From assembly GCA_027100635.1 (NCBI GenBank), contig JAMOOQ010000010.1, positions 1 through 58,521 on the forward strand: a stretch of DNA of 58,521 bases. The letters are read 5' to 3'. Under the pieces are notes generated by a model that made no database searches, was not told where the DNA came from, and saw nothing but the letters and a program-made list of their open reading frames with translations. Both the position numbers and the translations under genes were made by a program. This stretch comes from Campylobacteraceae bacterium. GTDB taxonomy: Bacteria; Campylobacterota; Campylobacteria; Campylobacterales; Sulfurovaceae. Position 1 is the stretch's first letter. Each line of letters starts with the position of its first letter. Of the stretch, positions 16,429-25,927 are shown in pieces.

Positions 16429-17445
16429 ATGACAAATATAAAAGATGAGATATTATCAAGAATACAAAAGAAATTTCCACTAGTTCCAAAACCATTTAAG
16501 GTTATTGCAGATGAGTTAGAGATAACCGAAAATGAAGTTTTAGATATTTTACAAGAAGAGAAGAAAAAAGGTATTATACGCCAAACATCAGCTATATTTG
16601 ATACCAAAAGATTAGGATATAAATCTTCTCTTGTAGCATTTAAAATTGCAGAAGATAAAATTGATAAAGCTGTTGAGATTATTAACTCTCACCCAGGGGT
16701 TTCACATAACTATGAGAGAAATCATGATTTTAATATTTGGTTTACAATGGCAATTGACCCAAAGTCTAAACTTGGACTAGATAAAACTATTGAGATTTTA
16801 GCATTAGAAACCAAAGCAGATGATTACATAATGTTACCAACTCTAAAACTTTTTAAAATAAATGTAAAATTAAATACAACAGGTAAAGATGAAAAGAAAG
16901 AGAAGGTTAAAAAGGTAAAACATAAAGATATAGAGCTTACACCACTTCATTATGCCGTGATAAAAAATGCACAATATGATATAGAGATGATTAGTGAGCC
17001 ATTTGCTCAGCTTATAAAAAAAATTGATATAGATTATGATACTCTCTTTAAAATTCTGCTAGAATTACAAGAAGTAGGAGTTATGAGACGATTTGCATCG
17101 ATACTAAATCATAGAAAAGCAGGATTTAATGCTAATGCTATGGTTGTATGGGATGTTGATGAAAAAGATGGTGAAGCTATTGGAGAAAGAGCCGCTTCAT
17201 TTAGTGCTGTAAGCCACTGTTATCTACGTCCAAAATATGAAAATTGGTCATATAATCTATTTACTATGGTTCATGGTAAGACAACAGATGAGACAAATGC
17301 AATTATTGATGAGATGTCAAAAGAGATTCCATCAAAAAGTCATAGACCTTTGTATTCATCGCGAGAGTTTAAAAAAGTTCGTATTGAGTACTTTACCCCT
17401 GCTTTTGAAAAGTGGGAAAACAGATATATAAAAATAGGAGAGTAG
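16429..17445 (+). CDS. Fused siroheme decarboxylase (AhbA-AhbB / NirDL-type)
   Basis: This enzyme removes the acetate carboxyls of siroheme to give 12,18-didecarboxysiroheme, an intermediate of heme d1 (nitrite reductase NirS) and of siroheme-dependent heme synthesis. The 338-residue protein holds two AsnC/Lrp-like halves. Each has a winged helix (about 1-60 and 165-225) followed by a ferredoxin-like domain. The halves carry HNYERNHDFNIWFTM (about 93-107) and SHCYLRPKYENWSYNLFTMVHG (about 261-282), the conserved His/Arg-bearing blocks of the family. The two halves correspond to separate NirD and NirL (or AhbA and AhbB) proteins elsewhere. The linker (about 148-165) is lysine-rich. Confidence 0.85.
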   Translation: MTNIKDEILSRIQKKFPLVPKPFKVIADELEITENEVLDILQEEKKKGIIRQTSAIFDTKRLGYKSSLVAFKIAEDKIDKAVEIINSHPGVSHNYERNHDFNIWFTMAIDPKSKLGLDKTIEILALETKADDYIMLPTLKLFKINVKLNTTGKDEKKEKVKKVKHKDIELTPLHYAVIKNAQYDIEMISEPFAQLIKKIDIDYDTLFKILLELQEVGVMRRFASILNHRKAGFNANAMVVWDVDEKDGEAIGERAASFSAVSHCYLRPKYENWSYNLFTMVHGKTTDETNAIIDEMSKEIPSKSHRPLYSSREFKKVRIEYFTPAFEKWENRYIKIGE

Positions 17446-17784
17446 AGATTTTCAGCTTAACTGGGTGAATCTCAATAATTTATCATTCTGAACTTGGCAT
17501 TTTTCATAAATAGTGTACAGTTTACGAGACCTTGAATCAAGTTCAAGGTGACGAAAATTCGTTATTTTGTGCTTGACACGGAATCTCTGAAATCAAGAGT
17601 ATCTACTACTTTTAATAGTCTAGGAAGGATGCCCTAAACTTAACCACTTTGTCATTTTGAACTTGATTCAGAATCTAGTTCTACAAGAAGTCCATCAAAA
17701 CTTATAATAACTCTATCAACTCAACAACTTATTAGCACTTTTTTATTAGAATAAGATATTAATTTACAACCCTAAGGATTAGCA
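17446..17784. repeat. Gene-free gap with three or more stem-loop repeats
   Basis: The 339-base gap before purL holds no credible gene. It carries dRS3-like stem-loop elements at 17526-17552 (stem around TCAAG, flanks GAGACC/GGTGAC), 17561-17586 (decayed copy of the ATTCCGTG/CACGGAAT form) and 17651-17676 (GTCATTTTGAACTTGATTC then AGAATCT), plus a partial copy near 17481. The purL ribosome binding site AAGGAT lies at 17774-17779. Confidence 0.7.
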
Positions 17785-20010
17785 TTGAAATACACTATAC
17801 CAAAAGAAGAGATAAACGAAGTTTTAGCATCTCATAAATTATCACAAAAAGATTATAAACATATATTAGAGATACTCAAAAGAGAACCAAATATGGTAGA
17901 GGTGGGGATATTCTCTGCTATGTGGAGTGAGCATTGTTCATATAAATCAAGTAAAAAATATCTTAATGGTTTTCCAACCAAAGCCCCATGGGTTATTCAA
18001 GGACCTGGAGAAAACGCTGGAGTAATTGATATTGGTGGAGATATGGCTGCTGTATTTAAGATGGAGAGTCATAACCACCCATCATTTATTGAGCCATTTC
18101 AAGGGGCTGCTACGGGTGTTGGTGGAATTTTAAGAGATATATTTACTATGGGGGCAAGACCTGTTGCCAATTTAAATGCTTTGAGATTTGGAGAGCTTAT
18201 TGGAGATAGTGAGTCTAATAAGTATCAAAGACACTTAGTAAGAGGTGTAGTTGATGGGATTGGAAGTTATGGTAACTGTATGGGAGTCCCTACTATTGGT
18301 GGAGAGATGAGTTTTGATAGTAGCTATAATGGTAATATTTTAGTTAATGCTTTTTCACTAGGACTATGTAAAAAAGATGAGATATTTTTGGGAATTGCTG
18401 AGGGTATTGGAAATCCTGTAATCTATGTAGGAAGTAAAACAGGTAGAGATGGACTTGGTGGGGCTGTGATGAGTAGTGATAGCTTTACAGAGGAGTCTAA
18501 ATCACTTCGCCCCACAGTACAAGTAGGAGACCCATTTACAGAGAAGCTACTTTTAGAGGCTTGTTTAGAGCTATTTGAAAATGATTATATTATCGGTATC
18601 CAAGATATGGGAGCAGCAGGACTAACTTCCTCAGCATTTGAGATGGCAGGTAAGACTGGGGCAGGGCTTAAAATGGATTTGGATAAAGTCCCTGCTAGAG
18701 AAGAGAATATGACCCCTTATGACTTTATGCTAAGTGAGTCGCAAGAGAGAATGTTGATTTGTGCAAAAGAGGGTTGTGAGCAACAAATTATTGATATATT
18801 TAAAAAATGGGATTTAGATGTGGCTGTAATTGGTGAAGTTACAGATACTGGAAATATGGAGCTATTTTGGCACGGAGAGAAATGTGCTGATATGCCAATT
18901 GCACCAGTGAGTGAAGAAGCACCAATATTAGATAGACCAACTTCAAGACCAACTTACCTTGATAAGATTAATAATAAAGATATTAACTCTTATGAAAAAA
19001 TAGATAATCAAGAGGCATTTGAGAGACTTATTAAATCAAGTGAAGTAGTGGATAAATCGTGGGTTTATAATCAATATGATTCAATGGTACAGACAAATAC
19101 AATCAAAGCCCCAGGTACTCTTGATGCAAGTGTAATTCGTATCAAAGAAAACGGTAATGCTTTGGCTATGAGCAGTGATTGTAATCCAAGATATTGTTAT
19201 ATTAATCCATATATCGGTTCTGCATTAGCCGTGGTTGAGAGTGGTAGAAATGTAGCTATGAGTGGAGCAAGACCACTATCAATTACAGATTGTCTAAACT
19301 TTGGTAACCCAGAAAATCCAGAAGTTATGTGGCAATTTGCCCAAAGTGCCGAGGGTATAAAAGAGGCTTGTTTAGCCCTTAATACTCCTGTGGTTAGTGG
19401 AAATGTATCATTATATAATGAAACAAATGGAGTAAGCGTATTTCCAACTCCTGCGATTGCAATGGTTGGATTAAATGAAAATGCTCAAAATGTATTAGGT
19501 AGTAGCTTTACAAAAGAGGGTAATAATCTTCTATTAATAGGTTCTACAAAATCTAACTTTGGTGGTTCACTATATATCAAAGAACTTTTTGGTGAGACTG
19601 CTGGAAACTTAGGAGATGTAGATTATAAACAAGAGTTAGCACTTTGGGAGCTTGTGATTGAAGCAAATAAAAAATCTCTCTTAAAATCAGCAAAAGATTT
19701 AAGTAGTGGTGGATTAGCTATTACTTTGGCTAAAATGAGTGCCACTTCAAATATTGGAGTTGAGGCTAATATTAAACTTAATGATAAGAGAGATATTTTT
19801 GATGAGTCTCAAAGTAGAGCAATTTTAGAAGTAACTGATGAGAATTTAGAAACTGTTATGAACATGGCAAAAAATTTAGGATTAGAGGTTCAAAATATTG
19901 CTGTGTTAGGTGGAGATATTTTAAAAATTAATGACATTAAAATAGAACTAAATGAGTTAAAAGATATTTATTTTAATAGATTTCAGAGAGTTATTGAGCA
20001 AGATTTGTAG
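17785..20010 (+). CDS. purL: Phosphoribosylformylglycinamidine synthase subunit PurL
   Basis: It catalyses the ATP-dependent amidation of FGAR to FGAM in purine synthesis, with PurQ and PurS as partners. At 741 residues it is the small PurL of the three-subunit enzyme. Seen: [28 protein letters not shown], the catalytic [32 protein letters not shown], and [18 protein letters not shown]. The start is TTG at 17785 with AAGGAT 5 bases upstream. No purS or purQ is adjacent, so the subunits are encoded elsewhere. The small gene that follows may share the transcript. Confidence 0.96.
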   Translation: MKYTIPKEEINEVLASHKLSQKDYKHILEILKREPNMVEVGIFSAMWSEHCSYKSSKKYLNGFPTKAPWVIQGPGENAGVIDIGGDMAAVFKMESHNHPSFIEPFQGAATGVGGILRDIFTMGARPVANLNALRFGELIGDSESNKYQRHLVRGVVDGIGSYGNCMGVPTIGGEMSFDSSYNGNILVNAFSLGLCKKDEIFLGIAEGIGNPVIYVGSKTGRDGLGGAVMSSDSFTEESKSLRPTVQVGDPFTEKLLLEACLELFENDYIIGIQDMGAAGLTSSAFEMAGKTGAGLKMDLDKVPAREENMTPYDFMLSESQERMLICAKEGCEQQIIDIFKKWDLDVAVIGEVTDTGNMELFWHGEKCADMPIAPVSEEAPILDRPTSRPTYLDKINNKDINSYEKIDNQEAFERLIKSSEVVDKSWVYNQYDSMVQTNTIKAPGTLDASVIRIKENGNALAMSSDCNPRYCYINPYIGSALAVVESGRNVAMSGARPLSITDCLNFGNPENPEVMWQFAQSAEGIKEACLALNTPVVSGNVSLYNETNGVSVFPTPAIAMVGLNENAQNVLGSSFTKEGNNLLLIGSTKSNFGGSLYIKELFGETAGNLGDVDYKQELALWELVIEANKKSLLKSAKDLSSGGLAITLAKMSATSNIGVEANIKLNDKRDIFDESQSRAILEVTDENLETVMNMAKNLGLEVQNIAVLGGDILKINDIKIELNELKDIYFNRFQRVIEQDL

Positions 20011-20079
20011 GATAAGTATTGATTATTAAGGATAACTTTGTTTAACTTATTGTTAAATAACATACTAAAGGTAAACATA

Positions 20080-20346
20080 ATGGATATTTCTAAACAAGAA
20101 TATATTTCAAACTTAGCAACATTTTTGGTTGAAAATAAAAAAGTGATGTCTGGAGAAGAGTTAGCAACACATTTAAATAGAAATGGTTTTAGCACAGGAT
20201 ATGGTTCTAAGTATAAAGGTGGTCGTGGTACATATAAACTAATTAAAAGTGTTTGGAGTTCTTACGAACAAGTAGGAAAAACAAAAGAAGCATCTAATAT
20301 TGCAACTGCATTTGTAAAACCAAATGGTGGTTATGCATATAAATAA
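20080..20346 (+). CDS. Conserved small protein of unknown function
   Basis: The 88-residue protein from the ATG at 20080 (AAAGG about 11 bases upstream) reads as helical: EYISNLATFLVENKKVMSGEELATHLNRNGF, then a glycine-rich turn GYGSKYKGGRGTYKLI and an alpha-helical tail with ASNIATAFVKPNGGYAY. The MSGEELATHLNRNGF part resembles a small winged-helix or HTH element. I do not recognise a named family. A longer frame beginning 42 bases upstream lacks a ribosome binding site. It lies 69 bases after purL and may be co-transcribed with it. Confidence 0.7.
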   Translation: MDISKQEYISNLATFLVENKKVMSGEELATHLNRNGFSTGYGSKYKGGRGTYKLIKSVWSSYEQVGKTKEASNIATAFVKPNGGYAYK

Positions 20347-20360
20347 AAACTTATTCTAAC

Positions 20361-20381
20361 TCCCATCAATCTTTGGTGGGA
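20361..20381. terminator. Stem-loop after the small gene
   Basis: TCCCATCA and TGGTGGGA pair over 8 bp (one G.U) around the loop ATCTT, 14 bases after the stop. No long U-run follows, so it is a weak or bidirectional terminator between convergent genes. Confidence 0.4.
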
Positions 20382-20465
20382 TAGAGATACAAGAATTATA
20401 TTTATAAAATAATCTTCAAGTAAAAAAATCCATTTGAGTTTTGATATAATATAATTATAAAAGTT

Positions 20466-21323
20466 TTAAATTTTAGAGTGAAGAAAAGCTAATTTATAAC
20501 CTAAAAATTTAAAAGATGTTCGTATTATCATTAAAGGTAAAAGATAAAATCTACCATTTTTTATAAGATATTTAATCTCTGAAATTACAAATTTTTTCCC
20601 TTGACCTTCAGCTTTGCCAAAATCATCTAATATCCATTTTTCTTGAGTATGAAACTTACCCATATCAAAATATCTTTTAAATTCTTGAGATAAACTATAA
20701 CTATGAGAGTGATAAACTATTGCATCTGCTTGATATACTATTTTATATCCTTGTTGCAACATTTTGGATGCCACAAACATATCCTCACCAAAGATTATAT
20801 CATCTTTAAAAAATCCAACCTCTTTTAATGTACTATATCTATAAGAGGCAAAAGAATTAGACAAAAAAGCAGTTTTGATTCCGTATTTAGTTTTATCTTT
20901 ATACTCTCTGATATGACTTTGTTTTGGATAATTAAACTCTCGTAGATGTTTTCCAAAAATCCCCTCATTAATATGAGGAATTTGTCTACCACAAACTGCA
21001 CCAACCTTTTTATCTTCAAAGGGTTTTAGAATATTCTTAATAGAATTTTTATTATAAATTATTGCATCTTGAGTCATATATATTAAATATTCAATATTTT
21101 CTTTATATTTCGCCCCAAGTGTTCTTGTTCCTCCATGTCTAAAATCTTCTTTTTTTATTTGTATATAATCTACTCCTAAATCTTTTGTAATATCTATAGT
21201 TTTATCAGTTGATGATGAGTCAATTACTAAAATATCAATATCTTCAATAATCAATTTTTGTAATAAATTCTTGATAGTAGATTCTGCATTTAAGGTTGGA
21301 ATTATTAATAGAGTATTTTTCAT
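20466..21323 (-). CDS. Glycosyltransferase family 2, rhamnosyltransferase-like
   Basis: The 285-residue protein has the GT-A fold: LLIIPTLNAESTIKNLL at the N-terminus, IDILVIDSSSTDKT, the FRHGGTRTLGAKY block typical of rhamnosyltransferases, MTQDAI as the metal-binding region and GEDMFVASKMLQQGYKIVYQ (catalytic ED). The C-terminus has hydrophobic/basic helices that may touch the membrane. It follows a second GT2 gene by 8 bases, so both probably act in LPS O-chain or another surface glycan. The genes sit downstream of truB, without other polysaccharide genes in the window. Confidence 0.8.
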   Translation of the reverse strand: MKNTLLIIPTLNAESTIKNLLQKLIIEDIDILVIDSSSTDKTIDITKDLGVDYIQIKKEDFRHGGTRTLGAKYKENIEYLIYMTQDAIIYNKNSIKNILKPFEDKKVGAVCGRQIPHINEGIFGKHLREFNYPKQSHIREYKDKTKYGIKTAFLSNSFASYRYSTLKEVGFFKDDIIFGEDMFVASKMLQQGYKIVYQADAIVYHSHSYSLSQEFKRYFDMGKFHTQEKWILDDFGKAEGQGKKFVISEIKYLIKNGRFYLLPLMIIRTSFKFLGYKLAFLHSKI

Positions 21324-21331
21324 TTTAAGCT

Positions 21332-22270
21332 TTATATTTTTAATAAAAGAGCTATATTTCTAATAAGACCTTGTTTAAAAAGTCTATACTTAATTATAAG
21401 ACCTCTTTTTTCCCAAAATGATTTTGTTAAAATATTATGTAAAGCCTCTAGTGAATTAATAGTGTAAATATCTATTCTAACTTTATAACACTCTAAAAAA
21501 GCCTTTGCTTGATTTATATTTGGATGTAGTTTTTGTTGTAATAACTCTTTATTAAATAAAAATATGAAGATTTTTTTAAATATATAAATATAATTAAACT
21601 TAACTGCTCCAACTTCATTATTACTATGTTGTCTATAGCTAATAGTTTGTTCTTTAATTGTATAAATCATACCAAATTGAGTTGCCACAAGTGCCATCCA
21701 CCAATCATGCATTATAGCATCATCGGCTATTGGCAAAGATATTTTTGCTAATTTTCTATTAATAATCATAGTGCAACCTGTAACTGTATTTTGCATCAAA
21801 AGCCTATTAAAACTGTGAAGATGTGGATTAATTTTACTATATTGAAAAAATGAATTATTTATAATATTTAAATTTTCATCCACAACTCTTAAATCACTAT
21901 GAATTAATATTGGATTATTATAATTTAACTTAAGATTTTCAAGATATATCATCATCTCCATACTTTTTTGAACTTTATCCTCATCCCATACATCATCTTG
22001 GTCACAAAACATAAAATAATTACCATTACCATAATTTAAAGCATATTTTAAAAGCTCTTCAAAACTCTTTTTTGCCCCTAAGTTTTTACTTGATTCTAAA
22101 ATTTCAATATTATATTTTTTTGCTATATTTAAACTATCATCGCTAGAATTATCATCTCTTAAAATAACTCTAAAATTTCTATATGATTGATTAAATATAG
22201 AATCTAATTGCTCTTTTAAATATTTTTCTCCATTATATGTGGCTATTAATATATCAACTCTATCTAACAT
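21332..22270 (-). CDS. Glycosyltransferase family 2
   Basis: The 312-residue GT2 enzyme begins VDILIATYNGEKYLKEQLDSIFNQSY, followed by VILRDDNSSDDS and the metal-binding FCDQDDVWDEDKV. The block MHDWWMALVATQFG, seen in rhamnosyl- and related transferases, contains the probable catalytic acid. The C-terminal part has hydrophobic segments near 225-240. The start overlaps the end of truB by 11 bases. The acceptor and donor sugars cannot be read from the sequence. Confidence 0.82.
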   Translation of the reverse strand: MLDRVDILIATYNGEKYLKEQLDSIFNQSYRNFRVILRDDNSSDDSLNIAKKYNIEILESSKNLGAKKSFEELLKYALNYGNGNYFMFCDQDDVWDEDKVQKSMEMMIYLENLKLNYNNPILIHSDLRVVDENLNIINNSFFQYSKINPHLHSFNRLLMQNTVTGCTMIINRKLAKISLPIADDAIMHDWWMALVATQFGMIYTIKEQTISYRQHSNNEVGAVKFNYIYIFKKIFIFLFNKELLQQKLHPNINQAKAFLECYKVRIDIYTINSLEALHNILTKSFWEKRGLIIKYRLFKQGLIRNIALLLKI

Positions 22271-23096
22271 TATCTATAAACTTTTCCATACGATTTAATC
22301 TATATTTGACAACTGATTCTTTAATCTCAATAATGGAAAAAAAGTTTGTTGTAACTACAAAATATACGCCATCATCTTGAATTTGAAAATAATCTACAGA
22401 AATTTTTCTTCCTAATTCTATATCAACTTCATCTTCAATACAATAGTTTTGAGGAATTTCTAAATAATCTAAAGGGTTAAGAGCTTTTTCATTATCAAAA
22501 ATAAACTTTCCCTCATAAATCCGTTCAAGACTGGATAGTGTCCCATCCACTTTTAGTTTATCGCTAATTAGTTGCCCAAGGCTTCTGATATATGTCCCCT
22601 CACTAACTTCTGCTTCAAAGTGTACAAATGGATGAGAATAATTTAAAAGTTTTATAGAATAAATCATAGATGTAATTTGTTTTAAATTTACCTCTTTATT
22701 CTCCCTTGCTAAATCATATGCTCTTACTCCATTTATCTTTTTTGCACAATATTTTGGAGGATAATATGTTAGTGACCCTTGAAAACTTGAGATAACTTGT
22801 TGGATTAAATCTTCGTTAAATTCAGGAGTCTCAACTATACTATTAACTTTTTCAATATCAAACATTGGGGAGGTTGCCCCAAGCCAAAGAGTTGCTTTAT
22901 ATTTTTTTGGAGTTTTTTCTATATAATTAAAAAGTTTTGTATATTGTCCTGTTGAAACAATTAAACATCCAGTAGCAAAAGGGTCAAGTGTTCCAGAATA
23001 TCCAACTTTTTTTGTATTATATTTTTTCTTCACATATCTCATATATCCATTTGATGAACGAAAAATTGGCTTATTTACTACAAATAATCTATTCAT
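22260..23096 (-). CDS. truB: tRNA pseudouridine(55) synthase
   Basis: It isomerises U55 in the T-loop of tRNAs. Seen: LFVVNKPIFRSSNGYMRYVKK, the catalytic GYSGTLDPFATG (D38), KKYKATLWLGATSPMFD and EVSEGTYIRSLGQLIS. The length of 278 residues is normal for the short TruB form without a full PUA domain. The gene starts 6 bases after the stop of the PDC sensor-like gene and overlaps the first glycosyltransferase gene. Confidence 0.93.
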   Translation of the reverse strand: MNRLFVVNKPIFRSSNGYMRYVKKKYNTKKVGYSGTLDPFATGCLIVSTGQYTKLFNYIEKTPKKYKATLWLGATSPMFDIEKVNSIVETPEFNEDLIQQVISSFQGSLTYYPPKYCAKKINGVRAYDLARENKEVNLKQITSMIYSIKLLNYSHPFVHFEAEVSEGTYIRSLGQLISDKLKVDGTLSSLERIYEGKFIFDNEKALNPLDYLEIPQNYCIEDEVDIELGRKISVDYFQIQDDGVYFVVTTNFFSIIEIKESVVKYRLNRMEKFIDNVR

Positions 23097-23102
23097 TCTT
23101 TT

Positions 23103-24020
23103 CTACTTTTTATCACTAGATTGATGTGTTACAAGTTTAGTATATACTCCTAAACTTATCATAAGTAGAGATACTCCAACAATAAGATATATTGCATTAA
23201 CTATTTGTTCTGGCTTATTCATTGCAAATTTAAAGACTAACAGTAATGCTTCAATTGAAAGAGCAATAATAATACTTCCTAAAAATCTAACCATAGTTTT
23301 ATGCACACTATGATCTTCATGATTATGCTCTTTTCCAATAACCTCCTCTTCAAAAAGGGTTTTAACCAAATCGAATATAGCAAGAGAAAGTGTCAATAAT
23401 ATGGTAGCAGAAAATATATCTTTAGCATCAATTAATAAAAGATTAAATCCATGAACAGAAAAAGCTTGTATAGCTTTCATAAATAATAACATTGCTACAA
23501 TTCCAAGGGCAATTGCAAACATAGAATATGTAAATTTTGATACTAAAGAGAAAGTTTTATTTAAACTTGTTGCTTGACCAATATTAATTACAGATTCAAG
23601 AGACATATCCAAACATGCTACAAATTTAATATTATTATTTTCATCAAAAATTGGTTGAGAAACTGTTACGGTAAGATTTTTAGTAATTAAAGATGGATAA
23701 GGATCAGTAATTGTACATCTTTTCTCTTTCATTGCCCTATAATAATATGCTCTTGATGTTCTAAATGATCCCATATCTTCTTTTATAATATTGCCATCAT
23801 TTAGATAAGTTGGTGAAAGTTGAACACCCTTGTCATCTAATAGATACACACCCTCACTATCTTTTAAATCACCTTGAATTTTACGCAGTCTATCCATAAC
23901 TCTATCAGAAGAAACAGATGGAAGTTTATTCGGAAGATTTTTTGTAAAAAGATAACAAAAATATGCTCTTGCTTTTGTTCTAATATCAGAAAATTGACTA
24001 ATGTCTCTTGTTTCAATCAT
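23103..24020 (-). CDS. PDC/dCache sensor-domain membrane protein
   Basis: The 305-residue protein has an N-terminal PDC-like (Cache) sensor region of about 160 residues: RKIQGDLKDSEGVYLLDDKGVQLSP, RAYYYRAMKEKRCTITDPYPSL and LTVTVSQPIFDENNNIKFVACLDMSLE. This is followed by four hydrophobic helices (about 170-185, 200-215, 250-265, 275-295). There is no kinase, GGDEF or chemotaxis output domain and no N-terminal membrane helix, which is unusual for a Cache protein and suggests a cytosolic sensor or a membrane accessory. The ATG at 24020 follows GTGGGG; a GTG four codons earlier is possible. The ligand is unknown. Confidence 0.65.
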   Translation of the reverse strand: MIETRDISQFSDIRTKARAYFCYLFTKNLPNKLPSVSSDRVMDRLRKIQGDLKDSEGVYLLDDKGVQLSPTYLNDGNIIKEDMGSFRTSRAYYYRAMKEKRCTITDPYPSLITKNLTVTVSQPIFDENNNIKFVACLDMSLESVINIGQATSLNKTFSLVSKFTYSMFAIALGIVAMLLFMKAIQAFSVHGFNLLLIDAKDIFSATILLTLSLAIFDLVKTLFEEEVIGKEHNHEDHSVHKTMVRFLGSIIIALSIEALLLVFKFAMNKPEQIVNAIYLIVGVSLLMISLGVYTKLVTHQSSDKK

Positions 24021-24111
24021 TGTATACCCCACTATTTTATATAATAGAAGTTTACCTAAAAGATTTTAATAAAGTTAGTAAAATATGAATTTTGTAATTT
24101 TTTATTTTAAG

Positions 24112-24187
24112 TGGTGGCGCCAGACGGAATCGAACCGCCGACACAAGGATTTTCAATCCTTTGCTCTACCAACTGAGCTATGGAGCC
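24112..24187 (-). tRNA. tRNA-Phe (GAA)
   Basis: The minus strand folds as a 76-nt tRNA with CCA encoded. The anticodon loop TTGAAAA carries GAA. The D-loop has AGTTGGTA and the T-loop TTCGATT. The acceptor arms GGCTCCA and TGGCGCC pair except at position 4:69 (U:C). Confidence 0.96.
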
Positions 24188-24196
24188 ACTTAGTAT

Positions 24197-24263
24197 TTTA
24201 ATAGGGTGTAATTATACCCTATTAAACTTAATATAAACTTTAATATATTTAAAAGTTTATATT
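24197..24263. terminator. Two stem-loops between prfA and tRNA-Phe
   Basis: A perfect 11-bp stem at 24197-24207/24216-24226 (TTTAATAGGGT and its complement) and an AT-rich stem at about 24230-24241/24251-24262 (AATATAAACTT and its complement) lie just after the prfA stop. They probably end the rpsT-prfA transcript before the tRNA gene. No long U-run follows either. Confidence 0.5.
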
Positions 24264-24264
24264 T

Positions 24265-25332
24265 TTATAATCCAGCTTCTCGAATAGCTTCTGTAAGTGC
24301 ATGAGCGATTAAAGGCTCAACAACTAATTTTAAGTTACCATCATTCATAATACCATCAAGAGAATATAAAGTTAATCCTATTCTATGATCTGTAAGACGA
24401 TTTTGAGGATAATTATAAGTTCTTATCTTTTCTGATCTATCACCTGTTCCAACTTGAAGTTTTCTTTGGGCTGATGTTTCATCTAACTGTTCTTGTAACT
24501 GAGCTTCATAAACTCTAGCTTTAAGAACTTTCATCGCTTTATCTCTATTCTTATGTTGAGACTTTTCATCTTGAATAGCAACAACAATACCTGTTGGGAC
24601 ATGAGTAAGTCTTACTGCTGAATCTGTTGTATTTACAGATTGTCCACCACATCCACTAGAGCGATAAACATCCATTTTTACCTCATTTGGCTTTATATTA
24701 ACCTCAACATCATCAACTTCTGGTATTACAGCTACAGTAATTGCCGAAGTGTGAACCCGTCCTTGTGTTTCTGTATCTGGAACTCTTTGAACTCTATGAG
24801 TTCCTGCTTCATATTTGAGTTGAGAATATACACCCTCACCCTTAATTTGAGCAATCATCTCTTTATATCCACCAGATGTTCCATCATTAGAGCTAACAAT
24901 TTCAACTTTCCAGCCCATAATATCAGCATATCGCATATACATTTTAAAAATATCTGATACAAATAAAGCACTTTCATCACCACCAGCTCCTGCACGAAGT
25001 TCTAAAAAGATATTTTTATCATCATTTTTATCTGTTGGAATCATTAATACTTTAATCTCATCTTCAAGTTTTGGTAAAAGAGGTTCTAATTCACTAAGTT
25101 CCTCTTTAGCCAAATCACCAAGTTCTTCATCTTTTAGCAACTCTTTATTTTCAATAATACAATCATAAGTTTCTATATACTCATTTGCTTTTTCTACAAG
25201 ACTTGATAATGAAGATTGCTCTTTTCCAAGGTCAGTCATTCTTTTTATATCAGAAGCAATATCAGGAGCACTTAAAAGTTTGTTAATTTCGTTATATCTA
25301 TCAATAAATGGTTGAAGTTTTTCTTTGAACAT
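24265..25332 (-). CDS. prfA: Peptide chain release factor 1
   Basis: RF1 ends translation at UAA and UAG. The 355-residue protein has the GGQ peptidyl-hydrolysis loop in [24 protein letters not shown] (near residue 230) and [20 protein letters not shown] before it. The anticodon-mimic region for RF1 lies ahead of this. It follows rpsT by 46 bases on the same strand, a pairing common in Campylobacterota. Confidence 0.97.
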   Translation of the reverse strand: MFKEKLQPFIDRYNEINKLLSAPDIASDIKRMTDLGKEQSSLSSLVEKANEYIETYDCIIENKELLKDEELGDLAKEELSELEPLLPKLEDEIKVLMIPTDKNDDKNIFLELRAGAGGDESALFVSDIFKMYMRYADIMGWKVEIVSSNDGTSGGYKEMIAQIKGEGVYSQLKYEAGTHRVQRVPDTETQGRVHTSAITVAVIPEVDDVEVNIKPNEVKMDVYRSSGCGGQSVNTTDSAVRLTHVPTGIVVAIQDEKSQHKNRDKAMKVLKARVYEAQLQEQLDETSAQRKLQVGTGDRSEKIRTYNYPQNRLTDHRIGLTLYSLDGIMNDGNLKLVVEPLIAHALTEAIREAGL

Positions 25333-25378
25333 ATTAGTTCTTTATATTGGGATTTTGTAGGGTGTGTATTAAAACTGC

Positions 25379-25648
25379 TTATGCAGCTTCAATACTATTT
25401 ACACTTTTATGAAGGCGGCTAACTTTTCTAGCAACTGTTCCTTTTTTCATAATACCTTTAGATACATATTTATGTAACTCTTGATTAGCTATTTTAAATG
25501 CTACTTCTGCTGCTGTTTTATCAGATGCTTCTACTGCCTCTACTACTGCTTTTGTAATATTTTTAATTCTTGTTCTGTAGTATCTATTTCTTTCTGTTCT
25601 TACTGCTGTTTGTAAGATTCTTTTTTTTGCTGATTTGTTATTTGCCAT
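25379..25648 (-). CDS. rpsT: 30S ribosomal protein S20
   Basis: The 89-residue, very basic, alanine-rich helical protein begins [30 protein letters not shown] and ends with [12 protein letters not shown], as expected for S20, which binds the 5' domain of 16S rRNA. AAGGAAAA precedes the ATG. The upstream gap carries a repeat array and would contain the promoter for the rpsT-prfA unit. Confidence 0.97.
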   Translation of the reverse strand: MANNKSAKKRILQTAVRTERNRYYRTRIKNITKAVVEAVEASDKTAAEVAFKIANQELHKYVSKGIMKKGTVARKVSRLHKSVNSIEAA

Positions 25649-25770
25649 AACTATATTTTCCTTAAAATGTAATATTCTTTACTATATGTTATATAGTAAA
25701 TTTTAGTGCAATATTATATCTAAAGGGATATTAAAATATTATTAAATAGAAATAAACTTTATTAACTATT

Positions 25771-25927
25771 GGATTCCCAGTCAAGCTGAGAATGACAAAA
25801 GAAGCTGAGAATGACAAAAGAAGCTGAGAATGACAAAAGAAGTTGAGAATGACAAAGGAAGCTGAGAATGACAAAGGAAGTTGAGAATGAGAAAATTTTT
25901 GTCATTGCGTACTTGATACGCAATCTC
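25771..25927. repeat. 19-bp tandem array between two stem-loop repeats
   Basis: Six 19-bp units (consensus GAAGCTGAGAATGACAAAA) run from 25782 to 25895. The left end merges with a stem-loop element GGATTCCCAG-TCAAG-CTGAGAATGAC at 25771-25796. The right side is followed by an element with stem ATTGCGTA/TACGCAAT around CTTGA at 25901-25927, which overlaps the stop of the thiD2 gene. The array looks like stepwise duplication of one arm of the stem-loop element. Confidence 0.85.

Noticed and set aside
17446-17784. Possible small RNA in the purL leader
   Set aside because: The visible structure is explained by dispersed stem-loop repeats; no promoter-terminator pair or purine riboswitch core was recognised.
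24640-24957. Open frame of 105 codons on the plus strand inside prfA
   Set aside because: It is the shadow of prfA, whose product is unmistakable; the frame has low-complexity composition and no ribosome binding site.
25782-25895. CRISPR-like array
   Set aside because: The repeats are directly adjacent 19-bp units without spacers, and no cas genes are nearby.
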